Below are positions 1 through 7,413 of a stretch of 64,000 nucleotides of DNA, piece by piece. The stretch lies in NCBI GenBank assembly GCA_963749535.1, contig CAVVNF010000019.1, positions 1-64,000 on the forward strand, read 5' to 3'. The notes beneath the pieces are model-generated. The model was not told the DNA's origin, did no database searches, and saw nothing but the letters and a program-made list of their open reading frames with translations. This DNA is from Chersky-299 sp963749535 (GTDB taxonomy: Bacteria; Actinomycetota; Thermoleophilia; RBG-16-64-13). Positions within the stretch are counted from its first letter, which is position 1. Every line of letters starts with the position of its first letter. Made by a program: the position numbers and the translations under genes.

Positions 1-45
1 GTTAAGCGCCCGGGACAGGAAGGCCACCTCGGAGGCGGCGTTCAT
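1..45 (-). CDS. istB: IstB-like ATP-binding helper of IS21 transposase, 5' end only
   Basis: Only 15 codons are inside the window, reading MNAASEVAFLSRALN from an ATG at 45-43. This resembles the usual IstB beginning, in which a short helix precedes the AAA+ ATPase domain. The ATG overlaps the istA stop as ATGA, which implies translational coupling. IstB proteins assist the IstA transposase in target selection as an ATPase. The ATPase domain itself is not visible, so the call rests on position and the short N-terminus. Confidence 0.6.
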   Translation of the reverse strand, partial: MNAASEVAFLSRALN

Positions 46-1267
46 AGCGTCACTCCAAGAAGAACGTCATAGCGGGCAAGGTTAGGAATCTCCACGGCCA
101 CGTCTCCACCGCGCAGGCGCTTGCTGGCCTCTCGGGACTCAACGAGGGCCCGGGCGTGATCGGGGTCGATGACCACATCGGCGGGAACGTAGCTGCGCAG
201 GTGACTCGCGATCTCTTTGCCTTCGAGATAGACGAAGACCGAGGAGAGCGAGAGCCGGATCTGCACCCGACGCCCGACGAGGCCGGGAGGCACCGAATAG
301 TCGGCGCCGGCCACCCGGACAAAGGCGTCTTTCGAGACCCGGGTCTCATCTGCTGGTCGGTCTGGGGAAGCGGACCGGGGAGCGGAGCGAGATAACCCTT
401 CTCCACCAGATAGGCATCGGCCACGCGGGCTCCGAGGCGCCGGGGCGAGCGGCGATAGGCGATCTCTTTAGCCCAGGCGTCATGCTGGGCCTGCAGGTCC
501 TCGAGGCTTCCGAAGGTCCGCAGGGGCAGGAAGGAGGTCTCGAGATATCCGACGGTGCGCTCCACAGATCCCTTGGAGGTGGGCCGGCGCGGGGCAAGGA
601 TCACCGGTTTCGTCCGCAGAGCCCCGAAAAGGGCGGCGGCTTCGGGGTGAAGGCGGGAGCGGTGCCCGGGGACGCGCACCACCATGGAGCTGTCGTTATC
701 GAGTACCAGGCGGGAAGGCACTCCGCCCAGACGAGAAAGGCAGCCGAGAAGCGCGGGCAGAAAGTCATGAAGGGTCTTGCGGTACGTGAAGAAGGCGGCA
801 TGGGCGGCAGAGTGAGGCAGGGTGACGACAAGAGCATAGACCTTGGCCTCTATCCCTTCTCGAAGCGACAGCCTCACCGGCAGGTGCCACCAATCCACCT
901 GGGCGATCTCCCCGGGCAGATAGCTCGTGCGCTGGTAGGCGCGAGCCGCCAGGAACTGAGGACGGACATCGGCCACGAAGTCCTTAAGGATGGTGATGCC
1001 GCCGCCATAGCCCTGGGCCTGCAGCCTCTCGCGGATCACGGTCGCTCGCACCGTGGCGTCCTCGCGGAGCATGGCCAGGATGGCCTCCCGATGCGGATCA
1101 AGAAGCGAGGAGCGTTTCGCTCGCTCATAGACGGGCGGCTCCGGCAGCGAAAGAAGCCGATGCACTGTCGTTCGGCTCATGCCCAGCTTCTCGGCTGCCG
1201 CTTTCTTGCTCACTCCCTCGCGTTCACACGGATGCTTCAACTCAGCCCAATCATGCACGCTATACAC
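42..1267 (-). pseudogene. istA: IS21 transposase IstA, interrupted by a frameshift
   Basis: A DDE-type transposase. The N-terminus has a helix-turn-helix (SKKAAAEKLGMSRTTVHRLL). The catalytic core shows the three expected acidic positions: QVDWWH, VLDND and SKGSVERTVGYLE. The GTG start at 1267 is preceded by an AGGAGGAA ribosome site; longer upstream extension has no such site. Around position 350-365 the reading frame shifts by -1, and the C-terminal part (SKDAFVRVAGADYSVPPGL onward, to 42) continues in another frame. With one base restored the protein would be about 408 residues, a normal IstA length. Either a dead copy or a sequencing indel. Confidence 0.75.
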
Positions 1268-1328
1268 CTTCCTCCTGCCGCCGCTTCCTTGGCAGCAGGT
1301 TCGTCGAAAACCGAGCACACCTCAAGGA

Positions 1329-1376
1329 GTGTTCAGATTTCAACCGGCGGAATGTGTCCATTATTCAGGCGGCGAT
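1329..1376. repeat. Pair of imperfect ~25-bp direct repeats at the IS end
   Basis: Two consecutive units begin GTGTTCA (1329) and GTGTCCA (1354) and both end with GGCGG-(A/C)-AT-like sequence. IS21 elements carry multiple terminal repeats used as transposase binding sites, and the units lie just upstream of istA, as expected. They also mark the likely outer end of the element close to 1380. Confidence 0.5.
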
Positions 1377-1380
1377 GACA

Positions 1381-1741
1381 CTAGCGCTCCTGCCATTGTC
1401 CTCGTGGTCCAGCGGAGGCTATTGACGAGATGGCGAATCTCCTCGCCGGCGCGTCCCCGGGCCCTACGGCTGGAGAACTGGGCGCGCGTGAGAGGGGTCC
1501 GATTTGCCGTCCAATTGCCGTCCACTTTTCCACAACCTTCTGCTGATGCGTCCGCTCACGAGTGAGTGCGAGTGGTCATGAGACCATGCCAAATGATGGT
1601 GCTATGCAGGCGTTAGCTGCCGCCCGATGACCACGAGCCGACACATTGAGACACCGGGGCACACGGGGATGGCGAAGCTGCAAAACCCGCTACTCGGGTT
1701 CAATTCCGGTCGTTGCCTCCTAACGAACGTCAGGCCGAACC
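1381..1741. other. Non-coding stretch with a tRNA/tmRNA-like 3' end
   Basis: No convincing gene lies here. At 1690-1720 the sequence CGGGTTCAATTCCGG followed by TTGCCTCC resembles the T-arm and acceptor 3' strand of a tRNA or tmRNA, but the T-stem has mismatches and no matching 5' half was found. It could be a decayed RNA gene or an integration (att) scar. A short tandem TTGCCGTCCA motif occurs at about 1503-1522. Function unknown. Confidence 0.3.
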
Positions 1742-2452
1742 ATGAGACCCGCCAACGGACGATGGCCGCTTCTACCCTTTCCTCACGCTCACGAAAGCTT
1801 GGGCCGTGGTGGTCCTGTCTCGTGCTGTTGCTCAGCCACTGAGGCCGCGGACCGATCCACCGCCGCGGTTCCAGCCGAAGCCGGTTGTGCGACTGCCCGG
1901 ATAGGCTCGCGAGGCCTGCTCCTGGCGTGCTTGGAGGACAAGCTCACCAAGATTTCCTATGAGCCGGGAGAAGTCAGACGGTGTGTTCAACCAGCGGAGC
2001 AGCGAGGCGGTGCTGGCTTTCGGGAAGGTCGAAGATCTCGCCCGCAACGGCATCACCACGAATGTTGTCTGGACGGCCGCCGCGGGTGCGATGGCACCCA
2101 CGCCAGGGAAATCAGCGCCCGGAGACCGCGTGAAGATAGACCTCACGCGCCAGATCGTCATGCTCATCGACAACGACCAGGTGGTCAAGAACATCCCCAT
2201 CGCCAGCGGGGGGAACGGCCTGGAGACGCCAACGGGTACCTACGCCATCTACAGCGAGCTGCCTTACTGGCGCAAGAGCGCGTTGGGAAAGCTCTATCGC
2301 TCCGCCTATTTCCACGAAGCCTACGCATCCCTGGCTCGTATTCGTTGCCGGTCTATCCGGCCAGCCATGGCTGCGTCCGCGTGACTCTGACCTCGATGGA
2401 CGCCTTGTATCCGCGGCTCACGTACGGGATGCGGGTTGATCTGTACTATTGA
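1742..2452 (+). pseudogene. L,D-transpeptidase (YkuD) with peptidoglycan-binding-like N-terminus, frame broken
   Basis: The pieces of a cell-wall L,D-transpeptidase are present in two frames. Residues resembling a peptidoglycan-binding domain (LEDKLTKISYEPG, then DGVFNQRSSEAVLAF) are followed by a YkuD domain starting DRVKIDLTRQIVMLIDNDQ. The catalytic motif SHGCVRV with the essential Cys is near 2366-2386, before the C-terminal end at 2452. The frame changes near 1975 and again near 2320, and the N-terminal signal region also does not read cleanly. L,D-transpeptidases make 3-3 crosslinks or attach proteins to peptidoglycan outside the membrane. Several lesions suggest decay, but this window has many single-base indels in otherwise sound genes. 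Confidence 0.7.
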
Positions 2453-2507
2453 GCGGGTGCTCGGGCTTGCTTGTCGCTGGACCCGGCTGTATCATTCCGG
2501 CCCTGAC

Positions 2508-2579
2508 GGGCGCTTAGCTCAGGGGGAGAGCGCTTCCTTGACGCGGAAGAGGCCGTAGGTTCAAATCCTACAGCGCCCA
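2508..2579 (+). tRNA. tRNA-Val (anticodon GAC)
   Basis: A full cloverleaf is visible. The acceptor stem is GGGCGCT paired with AGCGCCC (2508-2514 with 2572-2578). The D-arm contains AGCTCAGGGGGAGAGC. The anticodon stem is CTTCC/GGAAG with loop TTGACGC, so the anticodon is GAC (Val). The T-loop is GGTTCAAATCC. The 3' CCA is not encoded (A at 2579 is followed by CTA), so it must be added by a nucleotidyltransferase such as the one at 53178-55892. Confidence 0.95.
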
Positions 2580-2590
2580 CTACTCACAGG

Positions 2591-2617
2591 GGAGTCCTCG
2601 CCAGAGGGCTCCTTTTG
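2591..2617 (+). terminator. Intrinsic terminator after tRNA-Val
   Basis: The arms GGAGTCCTC and GAGGGCTCC pair around a GCCA loop (one G-T pair) and are followed by TTTT. It sits 11 bases beyond the tRNA end, as expected for a monocistronic tRNA transcript. Confidence 0.8.
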
Positions 2618-2874
2618 TCGTGATTCCGGAAATACAAATCCTGGCCTCCTTGGCGGAGAATGACGAGGAGACACGCGCTTTGCCGGAAGTAGAACGGTTA
2701 GCTGAAACAGCAGGGCCCGGTGTGCATCTGTATGTTGTCTTCGTGGGGGATTAGCCGGGAGGGAGTATCCACTTTCCACTGGTCTTGATCGACTTGGCCG
2801 CGAGCCGTGTGTCGCAAACAAGCTTCTTGGGTACCGCGGCTAGCAGAGTTCGAAAGTGACTCAGAGGAGGCCGC

Positions 2875-2952
2875 GTGAACAAGAAGCGCAAAGTGGCGCT
2901 CAGGAAGCATCGCAAGAAGACCGGCAAGAAGATCTCCATCCGCCACCAATAA
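2875..2952 (+). CDS. Very short Lys/Arg-rich peptide (25 aa), unrecognised
   Basis: A GTG start at 2875 has a near-perfect ribosome site (AGAGGAGG, 2863-2870) and reads into a 25-residue peptide beginning MNKKRKVALRKHRKKTGKK and ending ISIRHQ. About half of the residues are Lys, Arg or His. The strong ribosome site, the composition and the position just before thrS and the infC-rpmI-rplT cluster suggest a small RNA- or ribosome-associated peptide, comparable in style to tiny basic ribosomal proteins. I cannot assign it to a family. It is the best candidate gene in the interval between the tRNA terminator and thrS. Confidence 0.5.
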   Translation: MNKKRKVALRKHRKKTGKKISIRHQ

Positions 2953-2999
2953 CCGGCTGTCCGGGCCGCGGTACCGGCGACGGGGCGGCATCGACCTGC

Positions 3000-3008
3000 T
3001 GATATACT
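3000..3008 (+). promoter_or_regulatory. Extended -10 promoter candidate for thrS
   Basis: TGATATACT gives an extended -10 (TGn) joined to TATACT at 3003-3008, about 75 bases before the thrS start. The same TATACT hexamer recurs at three other promoters in the window. No good -35 hexamer lies at the right distance. Confidence 0.4.
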
Positions 3009-3084
3009 GAGGGCCCGCCGGGCTCAAGCGGCCGGTCCGCCTCAGCCCACGGGCTCTGACCATCCGAGATCCATGTGAGGGTTC

Positions 3085-4989
3085 ATGAAGGTCTTGCTCC
3101 CGGACGGCTCCGGACTGGAGATGGATGACGGCGCCACCGCGCTCGACGTAGCCGAGAAGATCGGCCCGCGGCTCGCCAAAGCTGCTGTGGCGGCAAAAGT
3201 CAACGATCGAACCGTTGATGTCGCCACCCCTCTTCACGACGGGGACCAGGTGGGCATCCTGACGGTCGCTTCGGACGAGGGCCTGGGGGTGGTACGCCAC
3301 TCGGCGGCGCACGTCATGGCCGAGGCTGCGGTCCACCTCTATCCAGGGACCAAGGTAGCCATCGGCCCGTCTATCAAGGACGGCTTCTACTACGACTTCG
3401 AATTCCCGAAGCCCGTCGGTGAGGACGATCTAGCCGCCATCACCAAAGAGATAGAGCGGCTCGTCGCCACTGGGGCCGGTTTTCAGCGGCGGGAAGTGTC
3501 GAAGGAAGAGGCGCTGGAGCTATTTGCCGACCAGCCATACAAGCTCGAACTCATCCGTGATCTGCCGGTGGGGGAGACCATCAGCGTCTATCGGCAGGGC
3601 GATTTCCTCGATCTTTGCCGGGGTCCTCACGTGCCCGACACAAGCCGGATCGGCGCGGTCGCGCTGCTTTCGGTGGCCGGAGCGTATTGGAGGGGCAGCA
3701 GCGACAACATGATGCTTACCCGCATCTACGGCACCGCCTTCGCAGGCAGGAAGGAACTGGCCGAGTACCTGGAGCGCATGGAGATGGCCCGGCAACGCGA
3801 CCACCGCAAGCTGGGACGCGAGTTGGGGCTGTTCAGCTTCCACGACGAAGGTCCCGGCTTCCCGTTCTTCCACCCGAAGGGGATGCGGGTGATCAACGCC
3901 TTGCTCGACTATTGGCGGCGTGAGCACGTGGCGGCAGGCTACGAGGAGACCAAGACCCCGATCATGCTGGAGCGCACGCTCTGGGAGCGGTCGGGGCACT
4001 GGGACAATTACAAGGACAACATGTACTTCACCCGCATCGATGATGTCGACTTCGCGATCAAGCCGATGAACTGCCCCGGCGGCATCCTCATCTACAAGAC
4101 CGACCAGCATTCGTACCGAGACCTTCCTCTGCGCATGGCGGAACTGGGCCTGGTCCACAGGCACGAGATGTCCGGAGTGCTTCACGGTCTCTTCCGGGTG
4201 AGGCTCTTCACTCAGGACGATGCTCACATCTACTGCCTGCCCGGGCAGGTCGAGGACGAGGTCCTCGGGGTGATCGAGCTGGTGCGCCGGATGTATCGCA
4301 CCTTCGGCTTTGAGCGCGTCCACGTGGAGCTATCCACCAAGCCCGACAAATCTATCGGCAGCGATGAGATGTGGGCGACCGCCGAGAGCGCCTTGGCTGC
4401 TGCGCTCCACCGCGCCGAACTGGACTACACCTTGAATCCCGGGGATGGCGCTTTCTACGGGCCCAAGATCGACTTCCACATCGAGGACGTCATGGGCCGC
4501 ACCTGGCAATGCGCGACGTGCCAGTTGGATTTCGCCATGCCCGAGCGGCTGGATCTGGAGTATGTGGGCGAGGACAATCAGCGTCACCGTCCGGTCATGA
4601 TCCACCGTACGGTCCTGGGCAGCGTGGAGCGGTTCCTGGCCATCTTGATCGAGCACTACGGAGGCGCGTTGCCATCATGGCTGGCTCCGGTCCAGGCGGT
4701 CGTGATCGCGGTCGCCGACCGGCACGTCGGCTATGCGCGAGAGGTGCAAGTCGCACTCGGCCGCGCCGGCCTGAGGGCAGAAGTGGACGAGCGCGCGGAG
4801 TCCGTTTCGAAGAAGATCAGAGACGGCGAGATGCTCAAGGTCCCTTTCATGTTGGTCGTAGGCGACAAGGAGATCGAGTCGCGGGGGGTCACTCTGCGGA
4901 CTCGCGGTCAGAAGGAGACGGAACCCCTTGGCCTGGAAGCCTTGGTGGAACGATTGAGCGCAGCCTGCCGTCCGCCCGACACGCCCTGA
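3085..4989 (+). CDS. thrS: Threonyl-tRNA synthetase
   Basis: A cytoplasmic class II synthetase that attaches threonine to tRNA-Thr. The 634 residues match the normal bacterial length. Order: TGS domain (1-60), editing/SAD domain (starting near RHSAAHVMAEAA, residues 71-82), class II catalytic core with MNCPGG (zinc Cys), motif 2 around LVHRHEMSG, motif 3 HRTVLGSVERFLAILIEHYG, and a C-terminal anticodon-binding domain from about residue 530. The ATG at 3085 follows GTGAGGG. thrS lies upstream of infC-rpmI-rplT, a widespread bacterial arrangement, but the infC promoter at 5068-5096 shows the two can be transcribed separately. Confidence 0.97.
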   Translation: MKVLLPDGSGLEMDDGATALDVAEKIGPRLAKAAVAAKVNDRTVDVATPLHDGDQVGILTVASDEGLGVVRHSAAHVMAEAAVHLYPGTKVAIGPSIKDGFYYDFEFPKPVGEDDLAAITKEIERLVATGAGFQRREVSKEEALELFADQPYKLELIRDLPVGETISVYRQGDFLDLCRGPHVPDTSRIGAVALLSVAGAYWRGSSDNMMLTRIYGTAFAGRKELAEYLERMEMARQRDHRKLGRELGLFSFHDEGPGFPFFHPKGMRVINALLDYWRREHVAAGYEETKTPIMLERTLWERSGHWDNYKDNMYFTRIDDVDFAIKPMNCPGGILIYKTDQHSYRDLPLRMAELGLVHRHEMSGVLHGLFRVRLFTQDDAHIYCLPGQVEDEVLGVIELVRRMYRTFGFERVHVELSTKPDKSIGSDEMWATAESALAAALHRAELDYTLNPGDGAFYGPKIDFHIEDVMGRTWQCATCQLDFAMPERLDLEYVGEDNQRHRPVMIHRTVLGSVERFLAILIEHYGGALPSWLAPVQAVVIAVADRHVGYAREVQVALGRAGLRAEVDERAESVSKKIRDGEMLKVPFMLVVGDKEIESRGVTLRTRGQKETEPLGLEALVERLSAACRPPDTP

Positions 4990-5067
4990 GAGCTGAAGCC
5001 TGTTCGCCGGCCGGCTTGGGAGCCGCGAGGTGACGCAGGCCCAGCCTGCTCTGTACGCGGGGCGGGC

Positions 5068-5096
5068 TTGAGCGCTACCTGCAGTTAGGCTATACT
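5068..5096 (+). promoter_or_regulatory. Sigma-70-type promoter of the infC operon
   Basis: TTGAGC (5068-5073) and TATACT (5091-5096) are separated by exactly 17 bases, the optimal spacing. A transcript starting near 5103 would carry a leader of about 180 bases before infC. This is one of the two best-matching promoters in the window; the other is at the rRNA operon. Confidence 0.75.
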
Positions 5097-5165
5097 CCGG
5101 CGAAGCATAAAGAGGAAGCCACCCTTCCCACCTCGTGCCTGACGGCGCTGAGGTCAAGCCATAGA

Positions 5166-5228
5166 AGCCCGCGGCCCGCATTCTGGCCGGGGCTGCAGCA
5201 TGGGAGAGCGGTGGTGGCACCGCTTTTT
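5166..5228 (+). promoter_or_regulatory. infC leader with attenuator-like terminator hairpin
   Basis: Two stem-loops lie in the leader. The first pairs AGCCC-CGGCC (5166-5176, one bulged G) with GGCCGGGGCT (5185-5194). The second is a perfect 7-bp stem, AGCGGTG (5207-5213) with CACCGCT (5218-5224), followed by a run of T to 5228, which is a canonical intrinsic terminator placed before the infC coding region. Leaders of this kind upstream of infC-rpmI-rplT in other bacteria respond to ribosomal protein L20. The second hairpin also contains GGTGGCACCGC, which matches the T-box core, but I see no specifier domain. Confidence 0.6.
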
Positions 5229-5280
5229 GCGTTCTCATGAGTAGTGACTATCCGGTAGCACCGGGGGAGGTGCAGGGCTA

Positions 5281-5793
5281 ATAGCCGACATCGTTCGCAT
5301 CAATGAGAAGATCCGTGCCGACCAGGTCCGTTTGATCGGGCCGGATGGGGAGCAGGTGGGGATCGTCAGTACGTCGGAAGCCTTGGCTTACGCGGACAGA
5401 TTGAACCTCGACCTGGTCGAAGTGGCGCCGATGGCCACTCCGCCGGTCTGCAAAGTGATGGACTATGGCAAGTATAGGTACGAGCAGGAGCAGAAGGCGA
5501 AGGAAGCGCGGAAGCGCCAGACGACCATCAGCATCAAAGAGATCAAGCTGAGGCCGAAGATCGACGACCACGACTTCGAAACCAAGAAGGGGCACGTCGA
5601 GCGCTTCCTCAAAAAGGGAGACAAGGTAAAGCTTACGATCATGTTCCGGGGGAGAGAGTTGGTGCACCCCCACCTGGGTGAGCGGCTCCTCCGTCGGATG
5701 GCGGCAGATCTTGCGGACATCAGCGACATCGAGTCGGAGCCTAATCTCGACGGCCGCAACATGGTCATGATGCTGGGGCCCAAGCGGGGATAA
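5281..5793 (+). CDS. infC: Translation initiation factor IF-3, apparent AUA start
   Basis: IF-3 binds the 30S subunit and rejects initiation at non-standard codons. The protein reads from RINEKIR through [14 protein letters not shown] to a C-terminal domain ending [10 protein letters not shown], about 170 residues, the usual size. In this frame there is no ATG, GTG or TTG between the upstream stop at 5245 and the TTG at 5332, and that TTG would remove the conserved RINEKIR segment. The ribosome site GGGGGAGG (5263-5270) points to ATA at 5281. E. coli infC starts with AUU, which allows IF-3 to repress itself; an AUA start here would fit the same logic. rpmI and rplT follow. Confidence 0.93.
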   Translation: MADIVRINEKIRADQVRLIGPDGEQVGIVSTSEALAYADRLNLDLVEVAPMATPPVCKVMDYGKYRYEQEQKAKEARKRQTTISIKEIKLRPKIDDHDFETKKGHVERFLKKGDKVKLTIMFRGRELVHPHLGERLLRRMAADLADISDIESEPNLDGRNMVMMLGPKRG

Positions 5794-5935
5794 CCCGGTG
5801 GGGGTCAGGCTTTGTCTGATCGCCTGTCGACATGTAGAAGATCGCCGACCGCCTTTGCCCCACTGCGGCGCAACGAAGACGGTTGCTGAAAAGGCGTTGC
5901 CCGAGCGCCGGAGTAAAAAGAGAAGGGGAGCCACA

Positions 5936-6130
5936 ATGGCCAAAATGAAGACACACAGAGGGACCAAGAAGAGGATCAAGCTGACCGCGACGGGCAAGGT
6001 CATGCGGCGCCGTGCTTTTTCCAGCCATCTGCTTACCAAGAAATCTGCCAACCGCAAGCGCAAGATGCGCAAGTCTGCGGTCATGGATTCGAGAGACACC
6101 TCTCGCATCTGTGATCTTCTGGGACGTTAG
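5936..6130 (+). CDS. rpmI: 50S ribosomal protein L35
   Basis: A 64-residue basic protein of the large subunit, starting [20 protein letters not shown], the L35 hallmark, with the Lys/Arg-rich middle ([14 protein letters not shown]). The ATG at 5936 has GAAGGGGAG just upstream; an in-frame extension upstream has no L35 similarity. It lies between infC and rplT as in most bacteria. The 142 bases separating it from infC are longer than usual and hold nothing I can recognise. Confidence 0.96.
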   Translation: MAKMKTHRGTKKRIKLTATGKVMRRRAFSSHLLTKKSANRKRKMRKSAVMDSRDTSRICDLLGR

Positions 6131-6141
6131 GAGGCCAGGCG

Positions 6142-6504
6142 ATGCCAAGGGTAAAGAGGAGCATCAGCGCCCAGAAGAAACGACGCAAGGCTTTAGGAGA
6201 AGCTAAGGGTTATTGGGGGCTCAAGAGCTCGACATATCGTCGCGCGAAAGAGCAGCTCATCAAGTCCGGCACATATGCCTACCGCGATCGCCGGGCCCGC
6301 AAGCGCGAATTCCGCCGTCTTTGGATCACACGCATCAATGCGGGCGCTCGCGAGTACGGCATGAGCTACAACCAGTTCATCCACGGGCTGAAGCAGGCGG
6401 AGATCGAGATCGACCGCAAGGTGCTTGCCGACCTGGTGGTGCGCGAGCCGGAAGTGTTTGCGCAGATCGCTGCTCGCGCGAAGGAAGCCCTCGCCGCCGG
6501 CTAG
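6142..6504 (+). CDS. rplT: 50S ribosomal protein L20
   Basis: L20 is an early-assembly 23S rRNA-binding protein and, in many bacteria, the repressor of its own operon. The 120 residues are full length, with the long basic N-terminal helix ([19 protein letters not shown]) and the conserved [21 protein letters not shown] segment. It follows rpmI by 11 bases. Together with the hairpins in the infC leader this makes L20-mediated feedback plausible, but no binding site was proven. Confidence 0.97.
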   Translation: MPRVKRSISAQKKRRKALGEAKGYWGLKSSTYRRAKEQLIKSGTYAYRDRRARKREFRRLWITRINAGAREYGMSYNQFIHGLKQAEIEIDRKVLADLVVREPEVFAQIAARAKEALAAG

Positions 6505-6555
6505 GGGCGAGGCGCCCACTTTTCTTTGCAGCCCTATGGCGACTGAGAGGCCGAG

Positions 6556-7384
6556 GTGATCCGCCATATCGCAGGGCGGCAGAACCATAGCGTCAAACTT
6601 GCCCGGAAGCTGCAGCAGAAGAAACATCGGCGCGAGCGTGGTTGGCTGCTTGGAGAAGGTCTCGACCTTCTTCAGGTAGCGTACGAAGCCGACGCCAAGA
6701 TCTTGGAGGTCCTCATCCGTGAGGACCTCTTTTCGCGTCTGCCTAGGACCCTGACTGATGCCGCGGAAGCGGGGCGCCTGGACATCGGCGTGTGCGACCA
6801 GGAGACGCTGGCTGCGGCAAGCTCGCTCGGAGGCGCCGCCGATGTTCTTTTCGTCACGAGCGAGCCGTCGTGGAACCTGTCCGACCTCGCACTCGATGAG
6901 TCCGTTGTGCTCTACCTCGACGAGGTGGGGGACCCGGGAAATGTGGGCACGCTCATCCGAAGTGCGGTGGCTTTCGGCCTCGGCGGAGTGATCACCGCGC
7001 CTCGCACCGCGGACCCTTACGGTTCAAAGGCGATGCGAGCGGGCATGGGGGCTCAATTCTTGTGCAAGATCGTTTCGGAAGTGTCCCCGGAGGATCTCCA
7101 ATCGCGGCTGGCGGCCGAGCAGTCCCGGGGTGGCCGCCAGGTGTCGGTGCTTGTAGCCGACGCCCACGGGGGCACAGACGCGAGGCTGCTGGCGCAGCCA
7201 AGCGAGGCAGGGGGTAGTTCTCGTCCTGGGGGCCGAGAGGGCAGGACCGGGAGAACCTTGGGAGCCATTCCCGAGGGTCACCATCCCTCAGGTCAGCTTT
7301 GACTCGTTGAACGTTGCCATGGCGGGGACCGTGCTGCTCTACGAGTTGGCACGGGCTCGGATTGGTAATCGGCAGGCCGGTTAG
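6556..7384 (+). CDS. TrmH/SpoU-family RNA 2'-O-methyltransferase, one frameshift
   Basis: An SAM-dependent RNA ribose methyltransferase of the knotted SPOUT class. The N-terminal substrate-binding part (IRHIAGRQNHSVKLARKL) is followed by the SpoU core with LDEVGDPGNVGTLIRSA. The frame is lost at a run of five G at 7210-7214. Removing one G restores VVLVLGAERAGPGEPW, then IPQVSFDSLNVAMAGTVLLYEL and a stop at 7382, which is the canonical motif 3. The whole protein would be about 275 residues. Its place between rplT and pheS is common. The target nucleotide cannot be told from sequence alone. Confidence 0.88.
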
Positions 7385-7413
7385 CTAGGATAGACTGCTC
7401 GAAAGGAGGAGCC

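Larger units (their letters stand above)
1..1380 (-). mobile_element. IS21-family insertion sequence, partial
   Basis: The element consists of the first codons of istB, the whole of istA and an istA-proximal end with two direct repeats. The istA-istB order with an ATGA overlap is the standard IS21 layout. Its other end lies outside the window. The outer boundary near 1380 is inferred from the last repeat and a sequence ending in ...ATGACA, so it is approximate. The istA frame is broken once, so the copy may be inactive, although a sequence error is possible. Confidence 0.7.

Noticed and set aside
482..1378. Long + strand open frame (about 298 codons) opposite istA
   Set aside because: It is the antisense shadow of the IstA coding region; composition is Gly/Arg-rich and no domain is seen.
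5088..5280. Threonine or other T-box riboswitch before infC
   Set aside because: Only the T-box core is matched, and inside a terminator stem. I could not find a stem I with specifier loop or an alternative antiterminator, so I kept it as a curiosity only.
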